Shown: in pieces, positions 1 to 12,900 of the stretch
Layout of the letters: every line of letters begins with the position of its first letter
How positions within the stretch are numbered: position 1 is the stretch's first letter
DNA from: Macrostomum hystrix
Lineage: Eukaryota; Platyhelminthes; Macrostomidae
Length of the DNA stretch: 64,000 bases
Direction of reading: 5' to 3'
Assembly (NCBI GenBank): GCA_950097015.1
Contig: CATNEN010000024.1
Coordinates: forward strand, 952,001 to 1,016,000
Translations under genes and position numbers: made by a program
The notes under the pieces: generated by a model
The model's input: the letters and a program-made list of their open reading frames with translations, nothing else
Databases searched by the model: none
Told to the model about the DNA's origin: nothing

Positions 1-66
1 CGGAATCGAGCTCGGGGACCTTGGTGCGAGAGGCGAGCGCGTTAAAAAGCTCTGCCACTGACTCCC
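1..66 (-). repeat. SINE family B, 5' head, cut by the window edge
   Basis: The reverse complement shows the tRNA-like head of family B: a GGCAGAG-type A box, AACGCG, the CTCGCACCAAGGTCC segment and the GAGCTCGATTCC B box. The same head is seen at 9988, 14246, 27421 and 44073. It lies just after the stop codon of the cytokine-like gene, and its tail would lie outside the window. Confidence 0.75.
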
Positions 67-77
67 TTAACTCACGG

Positions 78-743
78 TTACTTTTTTATTGTTCGGCAAG
101 CGATGATCAAGGTTAAAGATTTCACGACGGTCGGGTCCATTGTGAGCGTTGTTCCGGGAGTCAAAGACATGACTTGAATGACTTCGTCACTCTTGCTGTA
201 CCTCTCGCAGCGGACCCTCCTGCAAGCATGCGGTTCAATTATTAGTGCACTTTTTATACAATTTTGTGTCACAGTCGGAAGGAAGGATTCGGGGGTAGAT
301 AACGGACGGGATTCAAAAAGGTCAAGCGACAAGATAGAGAGACCTATAGCTATCGGGAGAAGTATACGACCCGAATCGACGCGAATTTATCGCATCTGAA
401 GCAGGACATGAGATAGCAAATACTCTAAAGTTACATTTAGGATCATCTATTCGTGACTGAAGCGCAGCCTAACTTACGAATCCCTGGAGATGCATTCCAC
501 ATCTTTGACTAGGACCTGCGGCCAGCGATACGGATTCCACGAGTACTGCCTCCGGGCAATGCAGGCGCCGGTCTGCCGATGGTCCAACATTTTCGTAAAG
601 CCAGTGGCGGTGAAATAGTCAGAAAAGTGAGCCGACATTGGTCTTAGAGGCTGTTGGCAGGCCAATGAAGCCCCGAGGATTGATGCGACCACCGTCAGTA
701 GAGTGATGCTCTGGCAGATACCGGCGGCCATCGTGCACTTCAT
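78..743 (-). CDS. Two-exon secreted cysteine-rich protein, IL-17-like
   Basis: Exon 1 is 478-743 and exon 2 is 78-219. The intron has a GTAAGT donor and a TTGCTTGCAG acceptor, and joins in phase 2 to give 135 aa. Residues 1-29 look like a signal peptide, ending near ILGASLAC. The mature part has about four to five cysteines. A W-N-P-Y-R-W-P-x-V-L-V-x-D-V-E-C stretch recalls the W..(D/N)P.R.P..(L/I)..A.C block of IL-17 cytokines, and the chain ends with a hydrophobic strand plus IACR, like the last knot cysteine. Trunk/PTTH or Spatzle-type cystine knots are alternatives. The gene structure is directly visible; the family is inferred. If correct, it is a secreted signalling ligand. A promoter lies upstream at 826-852. 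Confidence 0.62.
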
Positions 744-825
744 TTTCGAGTTATTTAGACAGCTTCTTCAGTGGAAGAGCTCAGGCTTACTCGCATTTAG
801 TAGAGATAACCAGTAAAGAGGCTTA

Positions 826-852
826 TATTTATACAGGTTGCTTATATTTATA
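826..852 (-). promoter_or_regulatory. Tandem TATA boxes of the cytokine-like gene
   Basis: On the minus strand TATAAATA occurs at 833-826 and again at 852-845. The ATG at 743 is about 80-100 bases downstream. A transcription start about 25-30 bases below the proximal box would leave a 5' UTR of roughly 60 bases. The doubled box is visible; its use is inferred. Confidence 0.55.
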
Positions 853-2037
853 CGCAAAAGTTAGCCGTGGGTGTGGTTATCTACTTCACCTAATGATTTA
901 TAGAAGCTGCTTTGGCGTTAGCAGGGTGTAGGGCCAAAAACCGTAGTCGACTATAAAAATAAATGTTTTAATTTTGTAGTCTCTCTTCTTGCTCCGATCA
1001 TTTTATCTTCGATCAGACGTCACTAGATTGTATTGAACAAGTTTTTGACGTCATTATAAATATATTTTCTCCTAAAATTATTCAAAGCATCCGCGATATT
1101 TCCTATATCGTCATAATAATGCTGAAAAACAAAATTCGTTTAGTACATTGAAAGACGTCGGCAACCTTATATACCTATAATTAGGCGACAGTCGACTCAG
1201 ACAGCGAGGGGGCGATTCTGCCCCATTCCGCGGACGCCTGAGCTCACACACCGACAGGTATGAATCAGCGACGCATGTTTACTCCGCACTCACCTCTAAA
1301 ACTAAAGCAGTTGCTGTTTGCTGCATGGCACTTGCCACGCAGCACTGCTCTTTCACAACCTCGATGAAGGCTCCAGCTGCCTTTCAGTCCAGCAGCATGC
1401 GTGCCTTTTCGACCCGCACATATTATTATTAGAATTAAAGCCCGTAAAACATTCAGAAAATGTCCCATGTAATGTAATGTCGTCCGAGAGACAGTCCGCA
1501 GTTTTGTCATGACAAGCTTGCGATAATATATTTGTTACAATATTATTTCATTTTTGTATTATTTTTACGATTTTATTACGTATTATTTTATTCCTTAGTT
1601 ATATATCCGTCGCAAGTATGACGGAAACCATGCAGCTGCCATAGAGTTTTATTTGCACGAAGCACACGTCGAAGCACAATATTAAGCCCATCCTATTGAA
1701 CAGCTGTACCTGAGGATTGTGGCAGAGGCATCGTAAATATCCGGCTTCTTAGGCGCGGCCTCAAATAAAACACCGTAAATCATACTGACGTGCATCCTCA
1801 CATCCGCTTAAATTATTAGATGATTTGCATCGGGCATTATTATCAGCAGCTCGTCTGGAGTATTCGTTGATATAAATGGCAACAATAAAATAACTTTTTA
1901 TATAAAAAAGTAACAGAAAAAACATAGCTTTTTGTTAAACTCTACTACTCAAAATCAAAATTGTACGCGCTATTCTAAGAATCCATGTTTTCACTTTTCA
2001 ATGATCAATATAATATCATTTCTAGTCTTCATCTCAG
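853..2037. other. Intergenic; SINE-B tail fragment at about 1193-1262
   Basis: The stretch is AT-rich with no convincing exon. About 1193-1262 matches, on the minus strand, the distal part of SINE family B (compare 19845-19920). Short open frames at 1265-1512 overlap on both strands and show no family features. Confidence 0.5.
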
Positions 2038-2345
2038 AGGTTGTAGCCTAGTGGTTAGAGCGTCGGACTCATGACTTGAAGGTCTGGGGTTCGATTCCCG
2101 ACTCCACTGGAACAATTTGTGTCCTTTAGCAAGACACTTAACTCTGCATTGCTTCAGTTCACCCAGCTGTTAAATGGGTACCAGGATTAGGCCTAGCTGG
2201 GACAATTGAAGGTGGGTGTGGCGTCCCCGCAGTCCATGGATTGAACAGCCGTTCGCAGCCTTCAGATGCGCCGCGCAATAGCTGCGGCTGTGCTGTCGGC
2301 TGCACATCTGACCCAATTGGGGCAGGTGTAGTCAATTATTTTAAT
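2038..2345 (+). repeat. SINE family A, full-length tRNA-derived copy
   Basis: The head has a tRNA-like A box (GTAGCCTAGTGGTTAGAG) and B box (GGTTCGATTCCC). The body contains AGCAAGACACTTAACTC, an AATGGGTACC segment and a GC-rich palindromic CCATGGA...GCGCCGCGCAATAGCTGC region, and ends AT-rich. A close copy lies at 16540-16850 and an inverted one at 27722-28020. The body resembles conserved cores of other invertebrate tRNA SINEs, as far as I recall. Confidence 0.88.
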
Positions 2346-2682
2346 AATTATAGTTAGTCTTCATGCAAGCTAGTAAAGACACATTTTTTGTATCAGATTG
2401 ACCTAAAATCTAATTAATTGAATTAGTTTATCCTTAGACAAAGCACTTGATCAAATAGTATGACTGCAAAATCCTAGTAGAGAATCCACCACAATCAACT
2501 ATGCTAAAAGCATATTGCTTTTATTTCTTTCTAAGATAGATTAAAAAACGACTTAATAGATTTTTATCGAACTGGCACAAGTGGAATGGCATTTTGCTAA
2601 AGATTATTATAGTAAATGTAACATACATATTTAAATTTGAAAATTAATTTCTAATATGCCCCCAGGCTTTGATATTTGCTTA

Positions 2683-3056
2683 GGCAGTGCTTATCCCCAC
2701 GGTACCGTAGAAATAATTTTTGTCTTTTTCCTATGGTACCGTGGGAATAATTTCCTGCTTATCCGCATGGCACACTGACGAGATATATAGGCCTATATAT
2801 ATATGTATATATTTTATATACTTAAAAAAGCCACCGTATTGGGTAACTACTTTCGAAAAAAGCAGAAAACTTTAATTTGTTTACTTGCTTTTAAAAACCG
2901 GAAGAAAAAAGGAAAATTTGCAGTCATGATAAAAAGATAGATGATAGGACAGCTGACTCGTCAGTGTGCCGTGCGGATAAGCAGGAAATTATTCCCACGG
3001 TACCGTAGGAATAAGACAAAAATTATTTCTACAGTACCGTGGGGATAAGCACTGCC
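2683..3056. mobile_element. Foldback MITE with ~100-bp terminal inverted repeats
   Basis: Left arm 2683-2781 and right arm 2957-3056 are inverse complements with only about five mismatches. They start GGCAGTGCTTATCCCCACGG. Each arm contains its own smaller palindrome around GGTACCGT. The 175-base centre is AT-rich and non-coding. No open frame is present, so it is a non-autonomous element. I see no clear target-site duplication. Confidence 0.85.
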
Positions 3057-3987
3057 ATGACTTTTTACAGTATGACAAAAATGATACACTATGGAATTTA
3101 AAGTACTTCAAATCAACAAAAATATTTGTAAAAATCTGGACTAAAAAAGTCAGGATTCAGATAGGAAACCAGGTTGGTCTCTAATTATTATATAATATGG
3201 TGTAATATAGGCCCAAAATAATGCTGCTTGCTTGCATGCTGTTGCCCTAGACTCTGCCTAAAGCAAGTCCTGTCAAGCTTTTTTCTTGACAGCATGCATT
3301 TTTGTTGTTGTGTGTCAAAAAAACATTATATGCAGAATATACTTTATCAATGTAGTCAGTATATGGGTAAATGTTAGACTATTTAGTTTTGCCTTCAGGA
3401 CACAAGTTAAAAAGTAAAGATAGTAACTCTATTAACATTTTTAGTACTTAATATTTCCAATGTCAAGGTTTCAGGTTCTTATTGATTGAGTTCTGAGTCC
3501 CAAAGCTGTTTCATAACATTCTGTGTAGCTTTTTTAGAAAAAAAAATGTGTTCCTTAAAAAATTTGTGTAGGTAAAACTTTGACTAAAATATGAAATGTT
3601 TAGGTAACTGTTAAGAATCTAGTCTTTTATTCATGGTCCATAAGGCTAATATATGTTCATTGTTTAAATTCTAGTTTGTTATAGAATCAGATGCGGGTCA
3701 AAAAATGAATCAGATTTTGCGTGAATATTTTTATGAGCACTGTTTAGCCATTTTTAACGAATTATTTTTCTATACTATTTTCTATAATATTGTCGAAAAT
3801 TAAAGTTATATGTTTACAAAAAATTGCTTCTTTTTATTCTCTTTAATTAAAAATAAAAATAATAATAAAATAGTAATAATAATAAAAATAAAATATTTAA
3901 TATTTAATTTAATATTTAATATTTTATTTAAAAATAAAAATGGAAACTCTATAGTTGATCAGTACAACTTATCTATACAGTTTCAGA
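3057..3987. other. AT-rich sequence upstream of DNAJC13
   Basis: No gene is seen. The stretch at 3840-3950 is almost pure A/T. The first DNAJC13 exon follows an acceptor-like TTTCAG at 3981-3986, one base before the ATG. Confidence 0.4.
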
Positions 3988-6900
3988 ATGTCAAGCAATC
4001 CAAATGCAATTCCTCAAATGAAAGACAATCAAGATCTGGCATGCTTTCATGTAACAAAGCTATCATGGAAGGGAAAGTGAGTAAAAATCATATTTAACTT
4101 TGAGTTGAGTTGAGCTTGAGGTAAATTGTCATCAAAATTATAATAAACATTCCTTTTAAAGGTACAAGAGAATATTCAGCATTGGCACTCAGGGCATCAC
4201 TACCTACAATCCACAAACTATGGAGATAACAAACCAGTGGCTTTACAGCGACTTTTTCAACATACTGCCAAATCCGAAGGGCGGCCCACAGGAGCTCATC
4301 ATTCAGATGAAAAAGGTCGGCGGTAATAAAAAGGATCAGATGAAATTCGCGTCAGACCATCGGGCCGACATCCTGACTGAGGCGTTGCGCTTTCAGCACC
4401 TGTTTGCTGAGACACCGAAAACTCCAGCTAGATTCAATGCTTTCAAACAGCACTGGTCAGATGCGCGAAAGAACGTTGTATTGTCTGTGAACTCTGCCGG
4501 CCTGTGCCAATACGATCCAGTTAGCAACACTCTGCTGTGCACTTATGACTACAAAGATATCGAATGTCTGCTAGTGGTGCGTTTCAAAGCTTTTTTGCAA
4601 CGGGTCGTGTTATAAACTATTCAAATGTGTTAATCTCTATTAAAGGAGATGGTTGCCTACTGAAGAATGAGGTGTAGGAGATGGTTGCCTACTGAATAAT
4701 GAGGGGTAGGAGATGGTTGCCTACTGAAGAATGAGGTGTAGGAGATGGTTGCCTACTGAAGAATGAGGTGTAGGAGATGGTTGCCTACTGAAGAATGAGG
4801 TGTAGGAGATGGTTGCCTACTGAAGAATGAGGTGTAGGAGATGGTTGCCTACTGAAGAATGAGGGGTAGGAGATGGTTGCCTACTGAAGAATGAGGTGTA
4901 GGAGATGGTTGCCTACTGAAGAATGAGGGGTAGGAGATGGTTGCCTACTGAAGAATGAGGTGTAGGAGATGGTTGCCTACTGAAGAATGAGGGGTAGGAG
5001 ATGGTTGCCTACTGAAGAATGAGGTGTAGGAGATGGTTGCCTACTGAAGAACGAGGTGTAGGAGATGGTTGCCTACTGAATAAGAGGTCGAAAGTTTTAC
5101 AGTTTTATGAATAATGAAGAGCCCGGACTTACTGTATTTTAAAGGCAAAGTTTCTAAAAATGAAAGCTAATTTCATAAAAATCATTAATTTAAAAAATGA
5201 TGTGGCGACATGCCCTTTCAGATTCCTGATTTACCCGGTGGAATTTCCGTCGTCTATGGCGGCTTCGGACGCAATGTAAGTGTCAGACAGCCTGATGAGT
5301 CATAAGCTAGATGAGATTATAATTGAAGTCAATTCCCCCCTCCGCACCCATTGCAGCACATATTTGCCACACAGGATCGGGACAATCTAGTCAAAGCGGT
5401 TAAAGAGGCCGCCATGCACTACATTGGACTGTCGATCCGTGTACACCAGGGCCAAGTCACTTATGAGCAGCTGCTGGTTGACAAGTTTGGCAAATACTCT
5501 GGGGATGAGCATCTCACTTCACACAGCGAATTTCCCGTTGCTAAAACGCACACGCCACGTCACAGGTGAATTTTACTGATTATCGCTGTGTTGCAGTGTG
5601 ATCAGAGGGATCGGTAAAAAACTAAGGATGTGGGAGCGGAGGCCATAGAATGAAGGATGTAGGAGCGGAATCGAGTGAAAGATGTGGGAGCGGAGGCCAT
5701 CGAGTGAAATTTGTGGGAGCGGAGGCCATAGAGTGAAGGATGTAGGAGCGGAGGCCATAGAATGAAGGATGTAGGAGCGGAGGCCATCGAGTGAAAGATG
5801 TGGGAGCGGAGGCCATCGAGTGAAATTTGTGGGAGCGGAGGCCATAGAGTGAAGGATGTGGGAGCGGAGGCCATCGAGTGAAATTTGTGGGAGCGGAGGC
5901 CATAGAGTGAAAGATGTGGGAGCGGAGGCCATAGAGTGAAGGATGTGGGAGCGGAGGCCATCGAGTGAAATTTGTGGGAGCGGAGGCCATAGAGTGAAGG
6001 ATGTGGGAGCGGAGGCCATCGAGTGAAATTTGTGGGAGCGGAGGCCATAGAGTGAAGGATGTGGGAGCGGAGGCCATCGAGTGAAATTTGTGGGAGCGGA
6101 GGCCATAGAGTGAAGGATGTGGGAGCGGAGGCCATCGAGTGAAATTTGTGGGAGCGGAGGCCATAGAGTGAAAGATGTGGGAGCGGAGGCCATAGAGTGA
6201 AGGATGTGGGAGCGGAGGCCATCGAGTGAAATTTGTGGGAGCGGAGGCCATAGAGTGAAGGATGTGGGAGCGGAGGCCATCGAGTGAAATTTGTGGGAGC
6301 GGAGGCCATAGAGTGAAGGATGTGGGAGCGGAGGCCATAGAGTGAAAGTTGTGAGAGCGGAGGCCATAGAGTGAAGCATATTGGAGCATTCCAGTTCAAG
6401 CATTCGCTGCCCACCCACAGGGAGCCAGTGAGGCGGCTGCTGTGCCTATCAGAGACCTGCCTAGTTGAGCGGGACCCGGCTACTTATCACGCGGTGTCCG
6501 TCAAGCCATTGTGCGACGTGTTCTCAATGACCCGCGATCCCGCTAATCCCCAGCTAGTGGCCATTGAGTCGGTGCGCGGGCCGCCTCGCTACTACACTAG
6601 CACTGACCGAGATGCTCTCATAGCCTCCGTTCTGGACGGAGTTCGTGCCTCCGGCAACAGAGATGTGTGCGTGAAGCGCGCCCCAATTGATCGCGGCCTC
6701 CGATTTGGTCCACTGAGTACGCCACTGTCCGAGGAGGTTGAAAGTCAATGCCTGCGCCATCTCTATCAGCAACCGCCTGGAGTCACGTTTGCCCAGGTGA
6801 GCTAATTGGGCTAGAAATATATTTTCACTTTTCGCTTAGATTTAATGTTTCTCTACCATCTGTTCGCCTGCAGGCCGTGGCCAGATTCAATGCCAACGTG

Positions 6901-9900
6901 CCCTACAGTGGCCTGCTGCACGCCGTCACTCAGGATGGCTTCTTCTCCGAGAACAAGGAGAAGCTCATCACCCAGGCTCTCTCGGCTCTGATCCAACACG
7001 ACGGCGGGGGCGGCTCTGTTGAAGCCGAGTTTCACGCCCTCCGCCGACTAGTGGCCAGCAAAGCCGGCTTCTCGGCCTTCACCGAGCTGACTGGCATGCG
7101 CGAGACTCTCGGCCGCAAAGTGGTGGCTGCTCTGCGTCGGGCTGACGACGACGGTGGCGTCGGACACGCCGCCATCGACACGATTAACTCGCTGATGCAG
7201 CCGATGCACGACAATTACGATTTGAGACAGGTCAGATTCCCTTTTATTGGGTCATTGAGATCTAGTCTCTCGGGTCATGGAGATCTAGTCTCTCAGGTCA
7301 TGGAGATCTAGTCTCTTAGGTCTTTGAAATCTAGTCTCTCAGGTCTTTAAGGTCTAGTCTCTCAGGTCTTTGAGATCTAGTCTCTTAGGTCTTTGAGATC
7401 TAGTCTCTCAGGTCTTTAAGGTCTAGTCTCTCAGGTCGTTGAGATCTAGTCTCTCAGGTCATGGAAATCTAGTCTCTCAGGTCTTTAAGATCTAGTATCT
7501 TTGGTATTTAAGATCTAGTCTTAGGTCTTTAAGGTCTAGTCTCTCAGGTCTTTGTTATCTAGTCTCTTAGGTACATGAGATCTTGGCTAAGCCAAAGATG
7601 CGAGCGTATAATCAGCCTTCAAAAGGATTCTAAATTGTTCATAGATTGACAGATGGTTTTGTCCGTAACGCATTCCCTACAGGAGCAGTTGAACAAGTCC
7701 AGCATAATGTCGTCTAAGAAATTCCTGGAATCGCTTCTCGACATATTCGAATCGCACGTGCTGAAAGGCACCGGCGCTCTGTTCATATCGGCAATGCTGG
7801 ACTTCCTCACCTTCGCCCTGTGCGCCCCCTACTCGGAGACCACCGAGGGGGGCCATTTCGACATCCTGCTTAACATGACCGCCGCCAGGGGTCGCGCCTT
7901 CTTTAAACTATTCCAGCATCCGTCCACTGCCATTCTCAAAGGCGCCGGCTTGGTAATGCGCTCCATTGTTGAAGAGGCCGAACCCGAAGTGGCCGCCAGG
8001 ATGCAGGCCCTGTCGCTGGCCGAGGCCGCCCTGCCGGCTCACCTGCACACGGCATTGTACACACAGTCTATTGAGGGCCGAATGTTAGTCAACAGGCAGC
8101 TTAGCAGGCACCTGATTGGACTGTGGATCACCGAAAACCAGGTGGCTATGACTCTGCTAAAGAGAATATTTGTAAGTGCGCGTTTTCTTTTAGCCTGCTC
8201 TTATTTTTAGATGTGGTCGATACCCTCCGACCCTCTCTGTCCCTAGAGTGCTTGGCTAGGGTCGATACCCTCCGACCCTCTCTGTCCCGAGAGTGCTTGG
8301 TTAGGGTCGATACCCTCCGACCCTCTCTGTCCCGAGAGTGCTTGGTTTGGGTCGATACCCTCCGACCCTTTGTCCCTAGAGTGCTTGGTTAGGGTCGATA
8401 CCCTCCGACCCTCTGTCCCGAGAGTGCTTGGTTTGGGTCGATACCCTCCGACCCTCTGTCCCTAGAGTGCTTGGTTTGGGTCGATACCCTCCGACCCTCT
8501 GTCCCGAGAGTGCTTGGTTAGGGTCGATACCCTCCGACCCTCTGTCCTGAGAGTGCTTGGTTTGGGTCGATACCCTCCGACCCTCTGTCCCTAGAGTGCT
8601 TGGTTTGGGTCGATACCCTCCGACCCTCTGTCCCGAGAGTGCTTGGTTAGGGTCGATACCCTCCGACCCTCTGTCCCTAGAGTGCTTGGTTTGGGTCGAT
8701 ACCCTCCCACCCTGTCTTACGCTGTCTGTAGCTATAGTGTCCATTCTTATCATTAGCCATTTTGCTCTCGTGCAGCCGCAGGGCCTTCTAGCCTACCTGG
8801 AATCCGCCGACGAGCCGCCGCGCGACGATATCGACCGGTTGAACACGCGCGACAATCTGAAATTGGCCACCGACCAGGAGAAGCAGCGCAATGCCAACCA
8901 GCAGTGGCGGGCTGTTGAGCGTCAGATCGAAAACTTTCTGGTCCACTGGCGCTCCAGAATCGGCTTCCAGAAGAAGCAGCCGCAGAAGGAGGAGAAGCCT
9001 ATTGTGCTGCGCAAGAGGCGGCAGCGTGTGAAGACTGAAGCCAACTGGCCAATGTTCTACTATCAGTTCTGCAAGGATCACACCAAACCTAATCTGCTTT
9101 GGAACTATCGCACTAGGGAGGAGCTCAGAGAGGTATTGTTCTTAGTCAGCTGATTATTATGCTAATCCTCTGACCCAGTTGCTAAAACATCTGAGATCGA
9201 TGCTTAATCCTTTGTGTTCGATGCTTAATCCTTTGTGTTCGATGCTTAATCATTTGTGTTCGATGCTTAATCCTTTGTGTTCGATGCTTAATCCTCTGAC
9301 CACAATGCTTAATCCTCTAAACTCGATCCTTAATCTTCTGACTATGACCCTTAATCCTCTAACCGCGATCCTAAATCCTCTAACCGCGATCCTTAATCTT
9401 CTAACCGCGATGCCTAATCCTCTAACCACGATGCCTAATCGGCTAACCACGATCCTTAATCCTCTAACCGCGATGCCTAATCCGCTAACCACATTGCTTA
9501 ATCCTCTAACCACGATCCTTAATACTCAAACCACAATGCTTAATCCTCTGACTACGGCCCTAAATCCCTAATCTTAATCCCTAAGCCGCGTCATTTGTTT
9601 ATCCAACAGGCCCTTGAGAATGAGCTGCGCGCATTCAACTCGGACAAAGACCTATCCGGCAAGAAGCAGATTAGCTGGAACCACGAAGAGTTCCAGGTGC
9701 TGTTTCCAAGCCTGGCTGAGGAAATCAAAATAGGCGATTATTATCTTCGAGTGCTGCTTGAGGAAGACGATAAGCGTCTCGGAGACGAGGAGAGCTCGCT
9801 GGTCATCAACCAGTCGTGAGTGCGAAATGACTGCTCGCCATTTATATCCAGTTTGTCACTATAGCAAAGTCAGCTCTCCCCTTCGGCTAGCACAGATGAT

Positions 9901-12900
9901 TTAAAAAATAAAGTGCAGTCATAGCTTCATCCGCTTCATGATAAAGAATAAAATTAAACAACCAATTGCAATTCCATCATTCCCTTGCGCAGTGTGGCAG
10001 AGTGGTCTAACGCGTTTGCGTCTCGCACCAAGGTCCCTCAGCTCGATTCCTTGGCTAGGCCACATTTATTTGGGGCGCAGCCGCGGAGAGAAGGCTTGGG
10101 GGCTTAAGTCGTGCAGTTGATGATGAGAAAGTCAGGGCAGATGTACACACCTGTGTGAGTATATGCTCAGGAGTCAGCGGAATGGGCAGAATTGCCTCCT
10201 CGCTTCCTGCGGTTTTACTGTCACCAAACAATGTGCCATTGCCCGCAGCCCTCGTGTAAATATTGTTATTATTGTTGTACCCAAGGCTGCTAAATTATCC
10301 CCCAAGAAAAAATAAGAAAATTTATAAATAGCAAGCAAAGCTCCCCAGTTGTTGATAATTATTCTCAGGTTGGAAAATTATCCCCCTATCACGGATGTGC
10401 TCATTTAAGCCGTCTCATTTAACTCATCCAGCTACCAGTTCTTCAACGATCTCTATCATCGATTTCTGCTGACGCCTAAGGTGAACATGAAGTGCATGTG
10501 CCTGCACGCTATGACCATTGTGTACGGCCGGTGTCACGCCGAAATTGGGCCGTTTGGCGACACGCGCTATATCATCAGCATGCTGGAACGGGTCAGTACC
10601 TATCAGCTTTGCTGGCTGGTCCATCAGCTCTTTGTTACCTAATCAGCCATAGAGCAGAAAATAGTTTAGCAAAAGTGGTTCTAACTAATAGACTTCTAAG
10701 GGTCTGAAATTCGAACCCCAGCCCAGGGGAATCGATTTGCGTCATCGAAATTCTGGTGTGTGGCTTCCCCTAGTCCGCAGACAACTGTTTGCAAAACCCA
10801 TTCCTTGTCATTTTTTTTCCTAGTCTATTCTGACGTCTCATTTTCTCAATTGAAACTTTTCAGACCTGCGACAAACTGGAACGCGATCGCCTTATGCTCT
10901 TCCTGGGCCGGCTTGTGCTTAATAAGGTGAAATTATAAAACAGACCCTTTCTCCCAACCTCCAGCTCGCTGATATTCTAAAACAGACCTACTCTCCCACC
11001 CTCCAGCTCGCTGATATTCTAAAACAGACCTACTCTCCCACCCTCCAGCTCGCTCATATTCTAAAACAGACCTACTCTCCCACCCTCCAGCTCGCTGATA
11101 TTCTAAAACAGACCTACTCTCCCACCCTCCAGCTAGCTGATATTCTAAAACAGACCTACTCTCCCACCCTCCAGCTAGCTGATATTCTAAAACAGACCTA
11201 CTCTCCCACCCTCCAGCTCGCTGATATTCTAAAACAGACCTACTCTCCTACCCTCCAGCTCGCTGATATTCTAAAACAGACCTACTCCCCCACCCTCCAG
11301 CTCGCTGATATTCTAAAACAGACCTACTCCCCCACCCTCCAGCTCGCTGATATTCTAAAACAGACCTACTCTCCCACCCTCCAGCTCGCTGATATTCTAA
11401 AACAGACCTACTCTCCCACCCTCCAGCTCACTGATATTCTAAAACAGACCTACTCTCCCACCCTCCAGCTCGCTGATATTCTAAAACAGACCTACTCTCC
11501 CACCCTCCAGCTCGCTGATATTCTAAAACAGACCTACTCTCCCACCCTCCAGCTTGCTTTTTTATCAAAAAATCCTCCCTACCCCGTTCATTGATTTCTA
11601 CTCGATTTAGTTGACAATATTTCGTCGTCTTGGCAACAAAATCAACAGGAAAACGTGAAGGAGATTATCGACGCCAACGGAGTTAAGATTCTTATCGACT
11701 TTGTCACCCTGGCTCATCTGCATATTTCAAGGGCGCACACGCCAATGCAGGTACTGCATTTATCTATGACTAGACTTTTCAACTACTTTTTACCCTTCCG
11801 CATGATAGCATCGTGCAATCACAGTTAATCCTCTTTGTCATTACACACCAGGACATTCATTCACAATGATCTCTCAGGACACTAAACACAATGGCCTTAA
11901 TTGACAATGATCTCACAGGACACTAAACACAATGGCCTTAATTGACAATGATCTCACAGGACACTAAACACAATGGCCTTAATTGACAATGATCTCACAT
12001 GACACTAAACACAACGCACATTAAACCGAGCATACATACCGGTCATGAAGATAGCATAGTTCAGTGTCAGTCCACATTGTCAGTTCTACTGTATTGAATC
12101 GAATATCAGTTTTGCCTATTCGTTCCCCAGTCGAACATCCTCGAGGCCAGTCCTGACATGCGCAGGCCAGGCGAGAAAGAATGGTACTACGGCGACTCGG
12201 CCAAGGAGAAGTGCGGCCCGTACAGCTTCGACGAGGTTAAAGAACTGTTTGCCAACGGGACTATCAATGACAAGACTCGCGTCTGGGCTCAGGGCTTCGA
12301 AGGCTGGAAGCCGCTGAACGCTGTGCCACAGCTGCGTTGGGGGCTGCTGGCCACTGGCAAAGAGGTAAGTTATTGAGATGCAAAGAATCTTAAAGTGGTA
12401 TTGTGATGTTTGGGATATTAAAGTGGTGTTGTGATGTTTGGGATATTAAACTGGCATTGTGATGTTTGGGATATTAAACTGGCATTGTGATGTTTGGGAT
12501 ATTAAAGTGGCATTGTGATGTTTGGGATAATAAACTGGCATTGTGATGTTTGGGATATTAAACTGGCATTGTGATGTTTGGGATATTAAACTGGCATTGT
12601 GATGTTTGGGATATTAAACTGGTGTTGTGATGTTTGGGATATTAAAGTGGCATTGTGATGTTTGGGATATTAGAGTGGTGTTGTGATGTTTGGGATATTA
12701 AAGTGGTGTTGTGATGTTTGGGATATTAAAGTAGTGTTGTGATGTTTGGGATATTAAAGTGGTGTTGTGATGTTTGGGATATTAAAGTGGCATTGTGATG
12801 TTTGGGATATTAAAGTGGCATTGTGATGTTTGGGATATTAGAGTGGTGTTGTGATGTTTGGGATATTAAAGTGGTGTTGTGATGTTTGGGATATAAAAGT

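Noticed and set aside
2038-2110. Possible tRNA gene
   Set aside because: It is followed by the family A SINE body and recurs at 16540 and 27722 with the same body, so it is the head of a SINE.
4644-5086. CRISPR-like regular repeat
   Set aside because: Head-to-tail units without unique spacers; a minisatellite in a eukaryotic intron.
5573-6418. Three long antisense open frames of 255-281 codons
   Set aside because: They lie wholly in the 29-bp minisatellite of a DNAJC13 intron. All three frames are open because the unit has no stop and its length is not a multiple of three.
8123-9153. Open frames with repeated VDTLRPSLS or [12 protein letters not shown] peptides
   Set aside because: Products of the 43-bp intronic array on either strand; the true exons 7 and 8 lie in their own phase on either side.
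9179-9571. Frame with repeated NPLTTML peptides
   Set aside because: The 21-bp array in intron 8; no start context or splice link to exons.
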